Origin: Schaalia sp. Marseille-Q2122
GTDB taxonomy: Bacteria; Actinomycetota; Actinomycetes; Actinomycetales; Actinomycetaceae
Length of the DNA: 64,000 nt
Direction: 5' to 3'
Assembly: GCF_903645355.1 (NCBI RefSeq)
Contig: NZ_CAHJXR010000001.1
Coordinates: 124,001 to 188,000, forward strand
Positions within the stretch are counted from its first letter, which is position 1. Each line of letters starts with the position of its first letter. The translations under genes were made by a program, and so were the position numbers. This document shows positions 8,008 through 17,116 of the stretch, in pieces. The notes beneath the pieces were generated by a model. It was not told the DNA's origin. It saw only the letters and a program-made list of their open reading frames with translations, and did not search any database.

Positions 8008-9000
8008 ATGGCGCAACGTAAAACCGCCCCACGAGGCAAAACCCCATCCGCGCCGATCGCCCTCGCCCCCGTGGTGCTCGTCAAAGGCAGTGAAGGGCTC
8101 CTCGCTGACCGCGCTGTCGACCGCCTGCGCGCCCTCGCCTACGAGGCCGACCCGCAAACCGAACGCACGGACGTCAGTGCAGCCTCCTATCAGGCCGGTC
8201 AGCTCGACATGCTCACCTCGCCCTCACTCTTTGGAGAGGCCCGCCTTATCATCATCCCCGATCTGGAAACGATGAGCGACGCCCTGCTCAACGATCTGCT
8301 CGCCTACGTCCAGCAGCCCGCCGACGATGTGTGGCTGATCCTGCGTCACAATGGTGGGACACGAGGGAAAAAGCTCCTCGACACCATTGCGAAGGCCGGG
8401 CTGCCCGTGATTGCCGCCGAGCCTTTAAAGACCGATAAAGACAAGCTTGATCTTGTCTACGCAGATGTGAAGGCGGCGCGACGCCAGATCGACCCTGAAG
8501 CAGCTCAAGCCCTTGTTGACGCCCTGGGATCTGATGTGCGTTCCCTCGCCGCCGCCGTTGTGCAGCTCCTTGCCGACGTGGAGGGGCGTATTAGTGCGGC
8601 GGAGGTGCGGCGCTACCATGCGGGGCGTGTCGAAGCCTCAGGCTTTGAGGTTGCCGACGCGGCTATCTCAGGCGATTCGGCCAGAGCCCTGATGCTGCTG
8701 CGTCACGCCTTCGCTACAGGCACCGATCCGGTGCCCCTGGTTGCGGCCCTGGCGATGAAACTTCGGGGGATGGCGAAGGTGTCGGTGGCGGGGAGTGCCG
8801 GGCCCGGCAAGCTGGGAATGGCACCTTGGCAGATTGAACGCGCTCGCCGTGAATTGCGAGGCTGGTCTGATGCGGCGCTCGCGGGAGCGATCCGCGCCGT
8901 TGCCACTGCGGATGAGGAAGTGAAGGGCCTGTCGCGTAGCCCCGAACATGCCGTTGAAAAAGCCGTGTTGACGATTTGTCGTCTGAGGGGGGCCGCTTAG
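8008..9000 (+). CDS. holA: DNA polymerase III delta subunit
   Basis: 330 residues, ATG at 8008 with a GAGGGGACC ribosome binding site, 7 bp after the comEC stop. HolA is the clamp-loader subunit that opens the beta ring. The protein has the expected delta layout: N-terminal AAA-like fold without Walker A (VVLVKGSEGLLADRAVDRL), a middle region with DVRSLAAAVVQLLAD, and a C-terminal helical collar with PWQIERARRELRGWSD. Length and neighbours (comEA, comEC) are canonical. Its TAG stop overlaps the stop codon of the convergent LacI gene by two bases. Confidence 0.93.
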   Translation: MAQRKTAPRGKTPSAPIALAPVVLVKGSEGLLADRAVDRLRALAYEADPQTERTDVSAASYQAGQLDMLTSPSLFGEARLIIIPDLETMSDALLNDLLAYVQQPADDVWLILRHNGGTRGKKLLDTIAKAGLPVIAAEPLKTDKDKLDLVYADVKAARRQIDPEAAQALVDALGSDVRSLAAAVVQLLADVEGRISAAEVRRYHAGRVEASGFEVADAAISGDSARALMLLRHAFATGTDPVPLVAALAMKLRGMAKVSVAGSAGPGKLGMAPWQIERARRELRGWSDAALAGAIRAVATADEEVKGLSRSPEHAVEKAVLTICRLRGAA

Positions 9001-10142
9001 GACGTGTGCCTTGGCGCGGCCGTTGAGGCGCGCGTGACAAGGGTGGGGAAGAACTTGAGGTGCTGGATGCGCGGCTTTCCTGTCTTATCGCCTAGAAGAA
9101 GATCCGCTGCCGCCCACCCGAGTTCTTCCATGGGCTGACGCACGGTGGTGAGGGGGACTGACATCTGTGCGGCGATGGCGATGTCGTCAAAGCCGACGAT
9201 GGAGACGTCATCAGGCACTCGAATGCCTGCATCGCGGAGCATTGTCATGGCCCCGAAGGCAATGAGGTCATTCGCGCAGAAGAATGCTGTCGGGAAGGAA
9301 TCAGGCAGTGCTGGCGGGGTGGTCGGTCGGCCGGGGAGTGAGGCGTTGTCTTGGGCGACGGGGGTGGGGATCCCTTCCTTTTCGAGGAGGGCGCGCATGG
9401 TGGTCCGTCCAGCTTCGGCGGTGAAGGCAGGAAGGTTGAGGGTGTGGAGTTGGGGAGCAGGCTCGTCGCCACTGCTCCGATGAGCCTGCATGGCCAGTGC
9501 GGCTCCCAGGGCGTCTTCGGCGCCGTGGAGGCGGTCTTGGGCTTGGCGGATACTGGCGGGGCCGTTGAAGAACATGATGTTGGTGTGGCCAAGGCTCATG
9601 AGGTGTTGGATGGCCAGTGAGGCCCCTGTCCTGTCGTCGACGCTGATGGAGGACATGTCTTCTGGTTGGGCGGGGGAGTCAAAGAGGACGACGGGGATGC
9701 CTCGTTGAACGACCTCGCGCGCTGCGCTGAGCTCTGGGTCTGAGGGGGTGAGGAGGATGCCTCGGACGGCCTGGCCCATGAGGGCTCGCAAGAGGGTGGC
9801 TTCGGTGGTGGGGGAGGATTTGGTGGAGGAGAGCGCCATGACGCAGCCGTCGGCTGCTAGGCGGCGTTCCATGCCGGATGCGGCCTCCATGAAGAAGGGG
9901 TTGGTCAGGTCGTAGACGGCTACTCCGACGAGGGGGGAGACGCCGCGGCGTAGCGCTTGGGCGGTGGGGTTGGGGACGTATCCGAGGGAGTCGATCGCGG
10001 CTTCAACGCGTTGGCGGACTTCGTTGCGGACGAAACCTCGCCCATTGAGGACGTTGGATACCGTGCCTACCGAGACCTGGGCAAGGCGGGCGACGTCTTT
10101 GATGGAGGGTGTCTTTGCTGGTGGAGTGGTAGATGGGGGCAT
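8997..10142 (-). CDS. LacI-family repressor of the rhamnose locus
   Basis: 381 residues. The N-terminal HTH is SIKDVARLAQVSVGTVSNVLNG (about 13-34), followed by the hinge and a periplasmic-binding-like sugar domain. The sugar domain carries an extra Pro-rich insertion around residues 250-290, making the protein longer than the usual ~340. The ATG at 10142 has GGAG 7 bases upstream. It is divergent from the rhamnose importer operon. The 12-bp boxes TGAAWCGWTTCA at 10336, 10527, 15393, 19761 and 19788 are the likely binding sites, including one at its own promoter. The role as rhamnose regulator is inferred from position and these boxes. Confidence 0.88.
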   Translation of the reverse strand: MPPSTTPPAKTPSIKDVARLAQVSVGTVSNVLNGRGFVRNEVRQRVEAAIDSLGYVPNPTAQALRRGVSPLVGVAVYDLTNPFFMEAASGMERRLAADGCVMALSSTKSSPTTEATLLRALMGQAVRGILLTPSDPELSAAREVVQRGIPVVLFDSPAQPEDMSSISVDDRTGASLAIQHLMSLGHTNIMFFNGPASIRQAQDRLHGAEDALGAALAMQAHRSSGDEPAPQLHTLNLPAFTAEAGRTTMRALLEKEGIPTPVAQDNASLPGRPTTPPALPDSFPTAFFCANDLIAFGAMTMLRDAGIRVPDDVSIVGFDDIAIAAQMSVPLTTVRQPMEELGWAAADLLLGDKTGKPRIQHLKFFPTLVTRASTAAPRHTS

Positions 10143-10333
10143 TGGTGGCTCCGAAGAAGACGCGACGACGGTAGAAACGGGCTGAAATGGCTAGTGCCAG
10201 GATATACACCTTCGCTGCGCAACCCTAGGTCCCGGCCTGAGTGGGGGTGACTACATGGTGTGGTGTGGGGTGGTGGCGAGGTAGGTGCGCGGGGTGTGTG
10301 CTGGTTGACGTAGCGATTCTGCTCCGTCACAAA

Positions 10334-10347
10334 ATTATAACGATTCA
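10334..10347 (-). promoter_or_regulatory. -10 box of the LacI gene with overlapping operator
   Basis: On the minus strand a perfect TATAAT lies at 10339-10334. It overlaps TGAATCGTTATA (10347-10336), which matches 10 of 12 positions of the TGAATCGTTTCA box found elsewhere in the locus. Overlap with the -10 suggests autorepression. The -35 is not clear. Confidence 0.55.
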
Positions 10348-10490
10348 TTTTGTGGGGAGGAAAATCTGGCCAGAGGAGGTGTCCTTCTTTGTCCGGCTAT
10401 TGAGGAAAAGAGCCGCTCCTGGCGACGAAAGTCTTGAAGGGGTGGGCTTATGTGCGGTTTGGTGCGGGAGAAAAGTATCCCCATTCGCTC

Positions 10491-10518
10491 TTGACGGAAG
10501 AGGTCTGGGGTGTATCAT
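10491..10518 (+). promoter_or_regulatory. Promoter of the rhamnose importer operon
   Basis: -35 TTGACG (10491-10496), 16-bp spacer, -10 TATCAT (10513-10518). Transcription would begin at about 10525, at the edge of the operator. Confidence 0.75.
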
Positions 10519-10526
10519 GCTGATAA

Positions 10527-10538
10527 TGAATCGTTTCA
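10527..10538. promoter_or_regulatory. Rhamnose-regulon operator 1
   Basis: TGAATCGTTTCA is a near-perfect palindrome with the central CG typical of LacI-family operators. It starts 8 bp past the -10 and covers the start of transcription. Confidence 0.75.
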
Positions 10539-10559
10539 ACCTCAGTGCGGAGGTGAGTA

Positions 10560-12074
10560 ATGTCAACTGATTCGTCCCAACCCCTCGTATCGCTCCAGCA
10601 TGCGGTCAAAACCTTCGGCCCAGTCATTGCCTGCGCCGATGGGTGCATCGATCTCTACGCAGGAGAAATCCATGCCCTCGCCGGAGAAAACGGCGCGGGC
10701 AAATCCACCCTCGTCAAAATACTCGCAGGCCTTCACCGCAAGGACTCGGGTACGTTCCTCCTTGACGGAAAAGAAGCCGACTTCAATAACGTCGCTGAAT
10801 CCAAAGAACGCGGCATCTCAGTCATCTACCAAGAACCCACGCTCTTCCCCGACCTCACAGTCGCTGAAAACATCTACATCGGCCGCCAACCCGTTGCCGC
10901 CCTCGGCATGATCGACCACGGCCGCATGCGCGACGACGCCCAAGCCCTCTTCGACAGGCTCGGCGTCGACATCGACCCCAGCCGACTCGCTCAGGGCCTT
11001 TCGATCGCCGATCAGCAGATCATTGAGATCGCCAAAGCAATCTCCCTTGATGCGCACGTGCTCATTATGGACGAACCCACCGCAGCGCTCTCCGGACGCG
11101 AAGTCGATCGCCTCTTCGCCATCGCGCGCTCCCTGCGGGACAGCGGCGCGGCCATCATGTTCATCTCCCACCGCATGGAAGAAATCTTCGACCTTTGTGA
11201 TCGCATCACCATCATGCGTGACGGCGCCTATGTCTCCACCCGCCTCATACGCGACACCTCCCACGCACAAATCGTCAAAGACATGGTGGGACGCGATATC
11301 GACCAGCTCTTCCCCAAGGTTGACTGCCCCATCGGAGAGGTCCTCCTCGACGTCAAAGCCCTCAGCCGCCAAGGCGTTTTCCACGACATTAGCTTCACCG
11401 TCCGATCCGGAGAGATCGTCGGCCTGGCAGGGCTTGTCGGGGCAGGACGATCCGAGGTAGCCCGAGCCATTATGGGAATCGACCCCTGCGACTCCGGCAG
11501 CGTCACCCTTGACGGGCGTGGCATTCGCGCCGCCCACCCCATGTCCGCCATTAAAGCGGGCCTCGCCTTCGTGCCCGAAGACCGCCGCAAGCAAGGCCTC
11601 GTCATGGACCTCTCCGTCCAACGAAATATCACCCTCACCTTGAGGCGACAGCTCGCAAAAATGGGACTCATCAGCTCGACACGCGAGCAGGAAAGCGCCA
11701 CAGAATGGGCTAAGCGCCTCCAAGTCAAGACAGCAAGCCCCCACTCGCCCGTGGCAACCCTCTCGGGAGGCAACCAACAAAAGGTCGTCCTCGCCAAATG
11801 GCTCGCCACCCAACCCCGCGTCCTCATCGTCGACGAACCCACGCGAGGTATCGACGTTGGGACTAAAAGCGAGGTTCACCGCCTTTTGGGAGAACTCGCC
11901 AAAAAGGGAGTCGGCATCCTCATGATCTCCTCCGAACTGCCCGAGGTTCTCGGTATGGCCGACCGCGTGCTCGTCATGTGTGAAGGCCGCCTCACCGGCG
12001 AATTCACGCGAGCTGAAGCCACCGCAGAACGCGTCATGACCGCAGCAACTGACCACCAGGAGGCAGTGAAATGA
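10560..12074 (+). CDS. Rhamnose ABC importer ATPase (two ABC domains, RbsA-like)
   Basis: 504 residues, ATG with GGAGGTGAG upstream. The first ABC domain has Walker A GENGAGKS at 42-49 and Walker B VLIMDEPTAALS. As usual in sugar-importer ATPases of the RbsA/AraG class, the first signature motif is degenerate (LSIADQQ). The second half has a normal LSGGNQQK signature and VDEPTRGIDVG but a degenerate Walker A (GLVGAGRSE). It energises import with the two permeases and lipoprotein downstream. The rhamnose assignment comes from the adjoining catabolic genes and shared operators. The stop overlaps the next start (ATGA). Confidence 0.9.
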   Translation: MSTDSSQPLVSLQHAVKTFGPVIACADGCIDLYAGEIHALAGENGAGKSTLVKILAGLHRKDSGTFLLDGKEADFNNVAESKERGISVIYQEPTLFPDLTVAENIYIGRQPVAALGMIDHGRMRDDAQALFDRLGVDIDPSRLAQGLSIADQQIIEIAKAISLDAHVLIMDEPTAALSGREVDRLFAIARSLRDSGAAIMFISHRMEEIFDLCDRITIMRDGAYVSTRLIRDTSHAQIVKDMVGRDIDQLFPKVDCPIGEVLLDVKALSRQGVFHDISFTVRSGEIVGLAGLVGAGRSEVARAIMGIDPCDSGSVTLDGRGIRAAHPMSAIKAGLAFVPEDRRKQGLVMDLSVQRNITLTLRRQLAKMGLISSTREQESATEWAKRLQVKTASPHSPVATLSGGNQQKVVLAKWLATQPRVLIVDEPTRGIDVGTKSEVHRLLGELAKKGVGILMISSELPEVLGMADRVLVMCEGRLTGEFTRAEATAERVMTAATDHQEAVK

Positions 12075-13153
12075 GCCCCACGCCCACCACCACTGCCCCC
12101 ACGAGCACCCAGGCCAGCGGCAAAGAAAGCACGCCACGCACCGGAGGGAGCGCCCCTCGCAGCCGACAGGGAGTCCTTCACTCCCTAACGAGCATGCGGG
12201 AAATGCCTGTCATTATCGCCCTCCTCCTTCTGATCGCCGTCACGTGGGCCATTAATCCCCGCTTCCTCAGCGCCCAAGGAGTCAAAGACCTCCTCCTCAA
12301 CGCCACCATCGCCATGATCATGGCCGCAGGCCAATCCCTCGTCATCACGACCAAGAGCGTGGACCTCTCCGTCGGCTCCATCCTCGGCATGAGCGCCTAT
12401 ATGACAGGTGTCCTCTTCGCCACCTACCCCGCCATCCCCATTCCCCTGGTTTTTCTCGCCTGCACCCTCCTGGGCGCTGCCCTGGGAGCGTTCAACGGTA
12501 TGCTCGTCACCCAAGCCCGCGTGCCCGCCATGGTCATCACCCTGGGCACCCTCTACGTCTTCCGAGGCAGCCTCAACTGGTGGGCAGGATCAAGCCAATA
12601 CTTCGCCGGGGACCGCCCCGCAGCCTTTGGAGACCTTGGCGTCGCCACCCTCGCAGGAGTCCCCCTGCTGACTCTCCTTGCCGTCATCGTCATTATCATC
12701 GTCTCGATGTACCAGCGCTACGCGCGTTCCGGCCGCGACCTCTACGCCATTGGCTCCGATCCCGCCGCCGCCGAAGTCTACGGCATCCCCGTCGGACGAC
12801 GAGTCTTTGCCGCCTTCGTCGCCAACGGCGCACTCGTCGGCCTCGCCGGTGTGCTCTACGCCAGCCGCTTCAACTCCGTCGGCGCAACAACCGGTACCGG
12901 CATGGAACTCGACATCGTCGCCGCCTGCGTTGTCGGCGGCGTCGCAATCGTCGGCGGCGTCGGTAAAGCCTACGGCGCGGCCCTCGGCGCACTCCTACTC
13001 ACCACCATCACCTCGGCACTGACCGCCGTGGGACTCGACAAATTCTGGCAGAGGGCGGTCGTTGGCGCACTCATCCTCGTCGCCATCGTCCTGGATCGCA
13101 TGGTCACCATCGGACGCCTAGGTAAACAACGCAAGACGGGAGGCCACCCATGA
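12071..13153 (+). CDS. Rhamnose ABC importer permease 1 (RbsC-like)
   Basis: 360-residue membrane protein of the branched-chain/ribose permease family (BPD_transp_2). An extended hydrophilic N-terminus (~45 residues rich in Thr, Ser and Pro) precedes about eight to ten helices. Family motifs include VDLSVGSILG near the N-terminus and VGGVAIVGGVGKAYGA near the C-terminus. It would form a channel heterodimer with the next gene product. Start and stop overlap its neighbours by 4 bp (ATGA), so translation is probably coupled through the operon. Confidence 0.9.
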   Translation: MSPTPTTTAPTSTQASGKESTPRTGGSAPRSRQGVLHSLTSMREMPVIIALLLLIAVTWAINPRFLSAQGVKDLLLNATIAMIMAAGQSLVITTKSVDLSVGSILGMSAYMTGVLFATYPAIPIPLVFLACTLLGAALGAFNGMLVTQARVPAMVITLGTLYVFRGSLNWWAGSSQYFAGDRPAAFGDLGVATLAGVPLLTLLAVIVIIIVSMYQRYARSGRDLYAIGSDPAAAEVYGIPVGRRVFAAFVANGALVGLAGVLYASRFNSVGATTGTGMELDIVAACVVGGVAIVGGVGKAYGAALGALLLTTITSALTAVGLDKFWQRAVVGALILVAIVLDRMVTIGRLGKQRKTGGHP

Positions 13154-14202
13154 GCGCAACCACCACACCCATGCCCACGCGCGTCAACCTCGACAACCCC
13201 CTGTCGCGTTTCCTCGCCAGCCGCGACGCAAAAATGACAGGCATCCTCATTGCCGCCATCATCGCCGCCAGCATCCTTGTTCCGCGCTTCGCCCAAGCAC
13301 GCACCATCTCCTTCCTCACCCTTGATGTTGTTGCCATCTTGCTGATGGCCCTTCCCATGACACTGGTGATGGTGGCCGCAGACATCGACCTCTCCGTCGC
13401 CTCAACAGCGGGCCTCGCCAGCGCAGTCCTGGGCGTCAGCGTCGAAGGCGGGATGCCCTTCCCCCTCGCGGTCCCCCTCTGCCTCCTCATCGGAGCTGCA
13501 TGCGGCCTCTTCAACGGGGTGATGACCGCATACGTTGGCCTGCCCGCACTGGCCGTCACCATCGGCACCCTCGCCCTCTATCGAGGCCTTGCCCTTGTCG
13601 TCATCGGGGATCGCGCCGTCGCCTCCTTCCCCGAATACGCCACCTCCTACGTCACCTCTACCTTCGGGAATAGCGGAATTCCCTCCCTCCTCGTCCCCCT
13701 CCTGATCCTCATCGTTGTGTTCGCCTTGCTACTGCACACCACCCCCTACGGGCGCTCGATCTTCGCCCTGGGATACTCCCTGGAAGCAGCGCACTTTGTG
13801 GGCATCGATACCAAGAGAACACGCATGTCAGCCCTGATCCTGTCAGGAATCATGGCCTCCCTTGCCGGAGTCTTTTGGACTCTGCGCTACTCCAGCGCCC
13901 GCTCGGACAACGCTGAAGGACTTGAACTCACCGTCATCGCAGCCGTCGTCTTTGGTGGCGTCTCTGTCTTTGGCGGCAAAGGCTCCATCTGGGGCTCGGT
14001 CTGCGGCGTGATGACCGTCGGCGTCATCAACTACGCCCTTCGTCTCAATCGCATCCCTGAAGTCGTCCTCGTGACGGTCACAGGCCTCCTGCTCATCGGC
14101 TCGGTCGTCGCACCCTCCGTTGTGACGGCGTGGAAAGAATGGCGCAAAAAACGCCGCAGCCGCAGCAGCACACCCGCACACTCATCACTCACCCCCGCAT
14201 GA
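13150..14202 (+). CDS. Rhamnose ABC importer permease 2 (RbsC-like)
   Basis: 350 residues, a paralogue of the preceding permease, with the family motifs DIDLSVASTAGLASAV and VFGGVSVFGGKGSIWGS. Two different RbsC-like permeases are the arrangement known from rhizobial rhamnose importers (RhaSTPQ), which supports the substrate. The C-terminal tail is short, cytoplasmic and Arg/Ser-rich. ATG overlaps the upstream stop; the binding-protein gene starts 13 bp downstream. Confidence 0.9.
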   Translation: MSATTTPMPTRVNLDNPLSRFLASRDAKMTGILIAAIIAASILVPRFAQARTISFLTLDVVAILLMALPMTLVMVAADIDLSVASTAGLASAVLGVSVEGGMPFPLAVPLCLLIGAACGLFNGVMTAYVGLPALAVTIGTLALYRGLALVVIGDRAVASFPEYATSYVTSTFGNSGIPSLLVPLLILIVVFALLLHTTPYGRSIFALGYSLEAAHFVGIDTKRTRMSALILSGIMASLAGVFWTLRYSSARSDNAEGLELTVIAAVVFGGVSVFGGKGSIWGSVCGVMTVGVINYALRLNRIPEVVLVTVTGLLLIGSVVAPSVVTAWKEWRKKRRSRSSTPAHSSLTPA

Positions 14203-14215
14203 AAGGAATAGCTCA

Positions 14216-15298
14216 ATGAAGAGTCTCATCAGCGGTATGACCGGAAAAGTCACCGCCCTCGTGTTTGCATCCGCACTGGTCCTCACCGCCTGCGGTTCAG
14301 GATCAATGGAAGCCAGCTCTGGCGCAGAATCAGGCGATGGTGCAGGCGCTACGCCAGCAGCCTCGGCAAGTATCTCCGACCAGACCATCACCTTTATCCC
14401 CAAGCAGCTCAACAACCCCTTCTCTGACGTCATGCTCTCTGGCGGAACGAAGGGCGCCGAGGAGATTGGTTTCGCAGAAGCCAATATCGTCGGCCCGCTT
14501 GAGGCCTCAGCATCCAGTCAGGTTTCCTTCCTCAACGCTGAAACACAGGCTGGCACGAACGTCATCGTCCTAGCTGCCAACGACCCCGACGCGGTATGCC
14601 CCGCTTTGGAGGATGCGCGCAAGGCAGGCGCGAAGATCGTGACCTTCGATTCTGATACGAATCCAAAGTGTCGCGATATCTTCGTCAACCAGGTTGTCTC
14701 CAAGCGCGTGGCGATCACTCTCGTTGAAATGATCGCTGAACAGATCGGCGGTGAAGGCGAGATCGCGATCTTGTCGGCAACGGCCAATGCGACCAACCAG
14801 AATGAGTGGATCAAGTACATGGAAGAGGAGCTTGCCTCCAACCCGGCCTACTCCAAGATCACCATTGTGGCTAAGGTCTACGGCGACGATGACGACACGA
14901 AGTCCTTCCAGGAAGCTCAGGGCTTGCTGCAAGCACACCCCAACCTCAAGGGCATTGTCTCGCCCACGACCGTGGGTATCGCCGCAACCGCACGCTACCT
15001 GTCAACCTCTGAGTACAAGGGCAAGGTCGTGCTGACCGGCCTGGGCCTGCCCAATGAGATGCGCTCCTTCGTTGAGGATGGCACCGTCACCGAGTTCGCC
15101 CTGTGGGATCCGGCCCAGCTGGGCTACGTCGCCGCCTACGCCGGTGCTGCACTGGCGTCGGGTGAGATCACCGGCGCTGTGGGGGAGACCTTCACCGCTG
15201 GCGAACTGGGCGAACGCACCATTGAGGAGAATGGCTTGGTGATCGTTGGTGATCCCTTGCGCTTCAACAAGGACAATATCGGCAACTACGACTTCTAA
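14216..15298 (+). CDS. Rhamnose ABC importer substrate-binding lipoprotein
   Basis: 360 residues, ATG with AAAGGA 8-9 bases upstream. A signal peptide ends at the lipobox LTAC (Cys at about residue 23), giving a lipoprotein on the outer face of the membrane. A Ser/Ala/Gly-rich linker leads to a periplasmic-binding fold of the ribose/rhamnose type (TFIPKQLNNPFSDVMLSGG, FDSDTNPKCRDIFVNQV). It captures the sugar for the permeases. It is last in the importer operon, and a GC-rich hairpin follows (15323-15361). Confidence 0.9.
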   Translation: MKSLISGMTGKVTALVFASALVLTACGSGSMEASSGAESGDGAGATPAASASISDQTITFIPKQLNNPFSDVMLSGGTKGAEEIGFAEANIVGPLEASASSQVSFLNAETQAGTNVIVLAANDPDAVCPALEDARKAGAKIVTFDSDTNPKCRDIFVNQVVSKRVAITLVEMIAEQIGGEGEIAILSATANATNQNEWIKYMEEELASNPAYSKITIVAKVYGDDDDTKSFQEAQGLLQAHPNLKGIVSPTTVGIAATARYLSTSEYKGKVVLTGLGLPNEMRSFVEDGTVTEFALWDPAQLGYVAAYAGAALASGEITGAVGETFTAGELGERTIEENGLVIVGDPLRFNKDNIGNYDF

Positions 15299-15322
15299 GC
15301 CTGCCGCGCCTCGCGCGAAGGA

Positions 15323-15361
15323 CGAGGGCGGGTGAGCCCCGCCGTACGCCGCCCGCCCTCG
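15323..15361 (+). terminator. Intercistronic hairpin after the rhamnose-binding protein gene
   Basis: A 10-bp perfect GC stem (CGAGGGCGGG at 15323-15332 with CCCGCCCTCG at 15352-15361) has a 19-base loop. No U-run follows, so it may be a partial terminator or an mRNA-stabilising structure that favours the binding protein. Confidence 0.5.
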
Positions 15362-15385
15362 CCCCGCTGCAGGGAGAGATCTCCC

Positions 15386-15404
15386 TCTAATCTGAAACGA
15401 TTCA
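15386..15404 (+). promoter_or_regulatory. Putative rhaM promoter with rhamnose-regulon operator 2
   Basis: A -10-like TCTAAT (15386-15391) is followed at once by TGAAACGATTCA (15393-15404), the reverse complement of operator 1. The -35 is weak. It suggests a second regulated start for the catabolic genes. Confidence 0.6.
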
Positions 15405-15425
15405 CCACCGCTTGTGGAGGCCACA

Positions 15426-15794
15426 ATGACCACCAACTCTCCAGCAGTGCGCGACCTGCTCGACTCCTGCCCCCAACAATCCCCGCGTCGACGCTGTTTC
15501 CTCCTGCGCGTCAAACCCAAATACCTCGCTCCCTATATCGAGGACCACCAAAGCGTCTGGGAGGAAATGCGCCAAGCACTCTCCAATGCCGGATGGCGCA
15601 ACTACTCCCTGTTCCTCGACGCGGAAACAGGCATGATCGTCGGCTACTACGAGGCAGACGACGTCCAAGCCGCACAAGAGGCAATCGGAACCACCGACGT
15701 CAACCGTCGCTGGCAAGAAGCAATGGCCCGCTACTTCCTCGAACCCGACGGCGGGCAACCGCAGATTCTCTCTCAATACTTCTATCTGCCCTGA
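15426..15794 (+). CDS. rhaM: L-rhamnose mutarotase
   Basis: 122 residues; RhaM proteins are usually ~104, so there is a short N-terminal extension. ATG at 15426 with GGAGG 5 bases upstream. It interconverts alpha- and beta-L-rhamnose, feeding the isomerase. Family features visible: PYIEDHQSVWEEMRQALSNA, NYSLFLDAETGMIVGYYE, and RRWQEAMARYF ahead of the C-terminal LSQYFYL. It starts the catabolic half of the locus, 45 bp before rhaI. Confidence 0.93.
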   Translation: MTTNSPAVRDLLDSCPQQSPRRRCFLLRVKPKYLAPYIEDHQSVWEEMRQALSNAGWRNYSLFLDAETGMIVGYYEADDVQAAQEAIGTTDVNRRWQEAMARYFLEPDGGQPQILSQYFYLP

Positions 15795-15838
15795 GACGCG
15801 CAAGCCCCGCGCTCACCCCTCACAGCAAGGAGAACACC

Positions 15839-17017
15839 ATGGTCTCACTCCATGACCTCAGCGAAGAACGCCGCGCACTCCTTCGGCAACAAACCATTGA
15901 ACTGCCCAGCTGGGCCTTTGGAAATAGCGGCACCCGCTTCAAGGTATTTAGCACTCCCGGCACTCCCCGAGACGCCTTTGAAAAAGTCGCCGACGCCGCA
16001 CAAGTCCACCGTTTCACCGGCATCACCCCCCGCGTCTCCCTCCACATCCCCTGGGATCACGTGGATGACTTCGCTGCCCTGTGCGAGCACGCCCACGCCC
16101 TGGGAATCACCCTGGGAACCATCAACTCCAATGTCTTCCAAGATGAGGACTACAAATTTGGCTCCCTGACAAACAGCAACGAACAGCAGCGCCGCAAAGC
16201 CATCGACGCCCACCTGCGCTGCATTGAGGTCATGCGAGAAACCGGCTCTTCCACCTTGAAGATCTGGCTTGCCGACGGAACAAACTACCCCGGACAAGAC
16301 TCCATCGCAGAGCGCCAAGCTCGCCTGGCTGACTCCCTCACGACCATCTACGACGCCCTTGATGAGGATCAGCGCCTCCTCCTTGAATACAAGTTCTTTG
16401 AACCGGCCTTCTACCACACCGACGTACCCGACTGGGGAACCGCCCTGGCCCACGTTCAGGCTCTTGGCGAGCGCGCTGTTGTCTGCCTCGACACCGGCCA
16501 CCACGCACCCGGAACGAATATCGAGTTCATTGTCGTGCAATTGCTACGGGCCGGACGCTTGGGAGCCTTCGACTTCAACTCCCGTTTCTATGCCGACGAT
16601 GACCTGATTGTCGGCTCGGCTGACCCCTTCCAGCTCTTCCGCATCATGCACGAAATCGTGGAATTTGGTGCCCTTGATGCCTCCTCGGGCGTGAACTTCA
16701 TGCTCGACCAGTGCCATAACCTCGAAGCGAAGATCCCCGGCGAGATCCTCTCAGCCCTCAACGTGCAAGAAGCGACGGCAAAGGCGCTCCTGGTTGACCG
16801 AGAGGCCTTAAGGGAAGCTCAGGACAATCACGATGTCATCACTGCCCACCGGGTGCTCATGGATGCCTTCTCCACCGATGTGCGCCCGCTCCTGGCGGAA
16901 TTGCGAGAAGAGATGGGCATTGACCCTGATCCCCTGGCAGCCTTCGCGCGCAGCGGCTATCTGGCGCAGATCGAGGCCGAACGCGTGGGTGGCGCTCAGG
17001 CCAGCTGGGGCGCGTAG
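15839..17017 (+). CDS. rhaI: L-rhamnose isomerase (RhaI type)
   Basis: 392 residues, ATG with AAGGAG 7 bases upstream. It converts L-rhamnose to L-rhamnulose. Sequence matches the Pseudomonas-type TIM-barrel isomerase rather than the 420-residue E. coli RhaA. Likely metal-binding or catalytic stretches include LLLEYKFFEPAFYHTDV, CLDTGHHAPGTNIE and FDFNSRFYADDDLIVG. It lies between rhaM and the rhamnulokinase in the same direction. The family contains broad-specificity sugar isomerases, but the locus makes rhamnose the natural substrate. Confidence 0.93.
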   Translation: MVSLHDLSEERRALLRQQTIELPSWAFGNSGTRFKVFSTPGTPRDAFEKVADAAQVHRFTGITPRVSLHIPWDHVDDFAALCEHAHALGITLGTINSNVFQDEDYKFGSLTNSNEQQRRKAIDAHLRCIEVMRETGSSTLKIWLADGTNYPGQDSIAERQARLADSLTTIYDALDEDQRLLLEYKFFEPAFYHTDVPDWGTALAHVQALGERAVVCLDTGHHAPGTNIEFIVVQLLRAGRLGAFDFNSRFYADDDLIVGSADPFQLFRIMHEIVEFGALDASSGVNFMLDQCHNLEAKIPGEILSALNVQEATAKALLVDREALREAQDNHDVITAHRVLMDAFSTDVRPLLAELREEMGIDPDPLAAFARSGYLAQIEAERVGGAQASWGA

Positions 17018-17116
17018 GGGCGCCGCTGAGTTCACGAGGGGGCACCTGGCGTATTCCTGCGAGTAACGCCAGTGCCCCCTCCAGCAGACAAAACTCCGAC
17101 GGGAGAGGGCAGAGCA

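Larger units (their letters stand above)
10143..10559. other. Divergent control region between LacI gene and rhamnose operon
   Basis: No gene is seen in these 417 bp. It holds a minus-strand promoter with a diverged operator (10334-10347) and a plus-strand promoter with a near-palindromic operator (10491-10538). The LacI mRNA would carry a leader of about 185 bases; I see no recognised riboswitch in it. Confidence 0.6.

Noticed and set aside
10818-12137. 439-codon minus-strand frame across the rhamnose ATPase gene
   Set aside because: Antisense shadow; the plus strand has a full ABC protein with all motifs.
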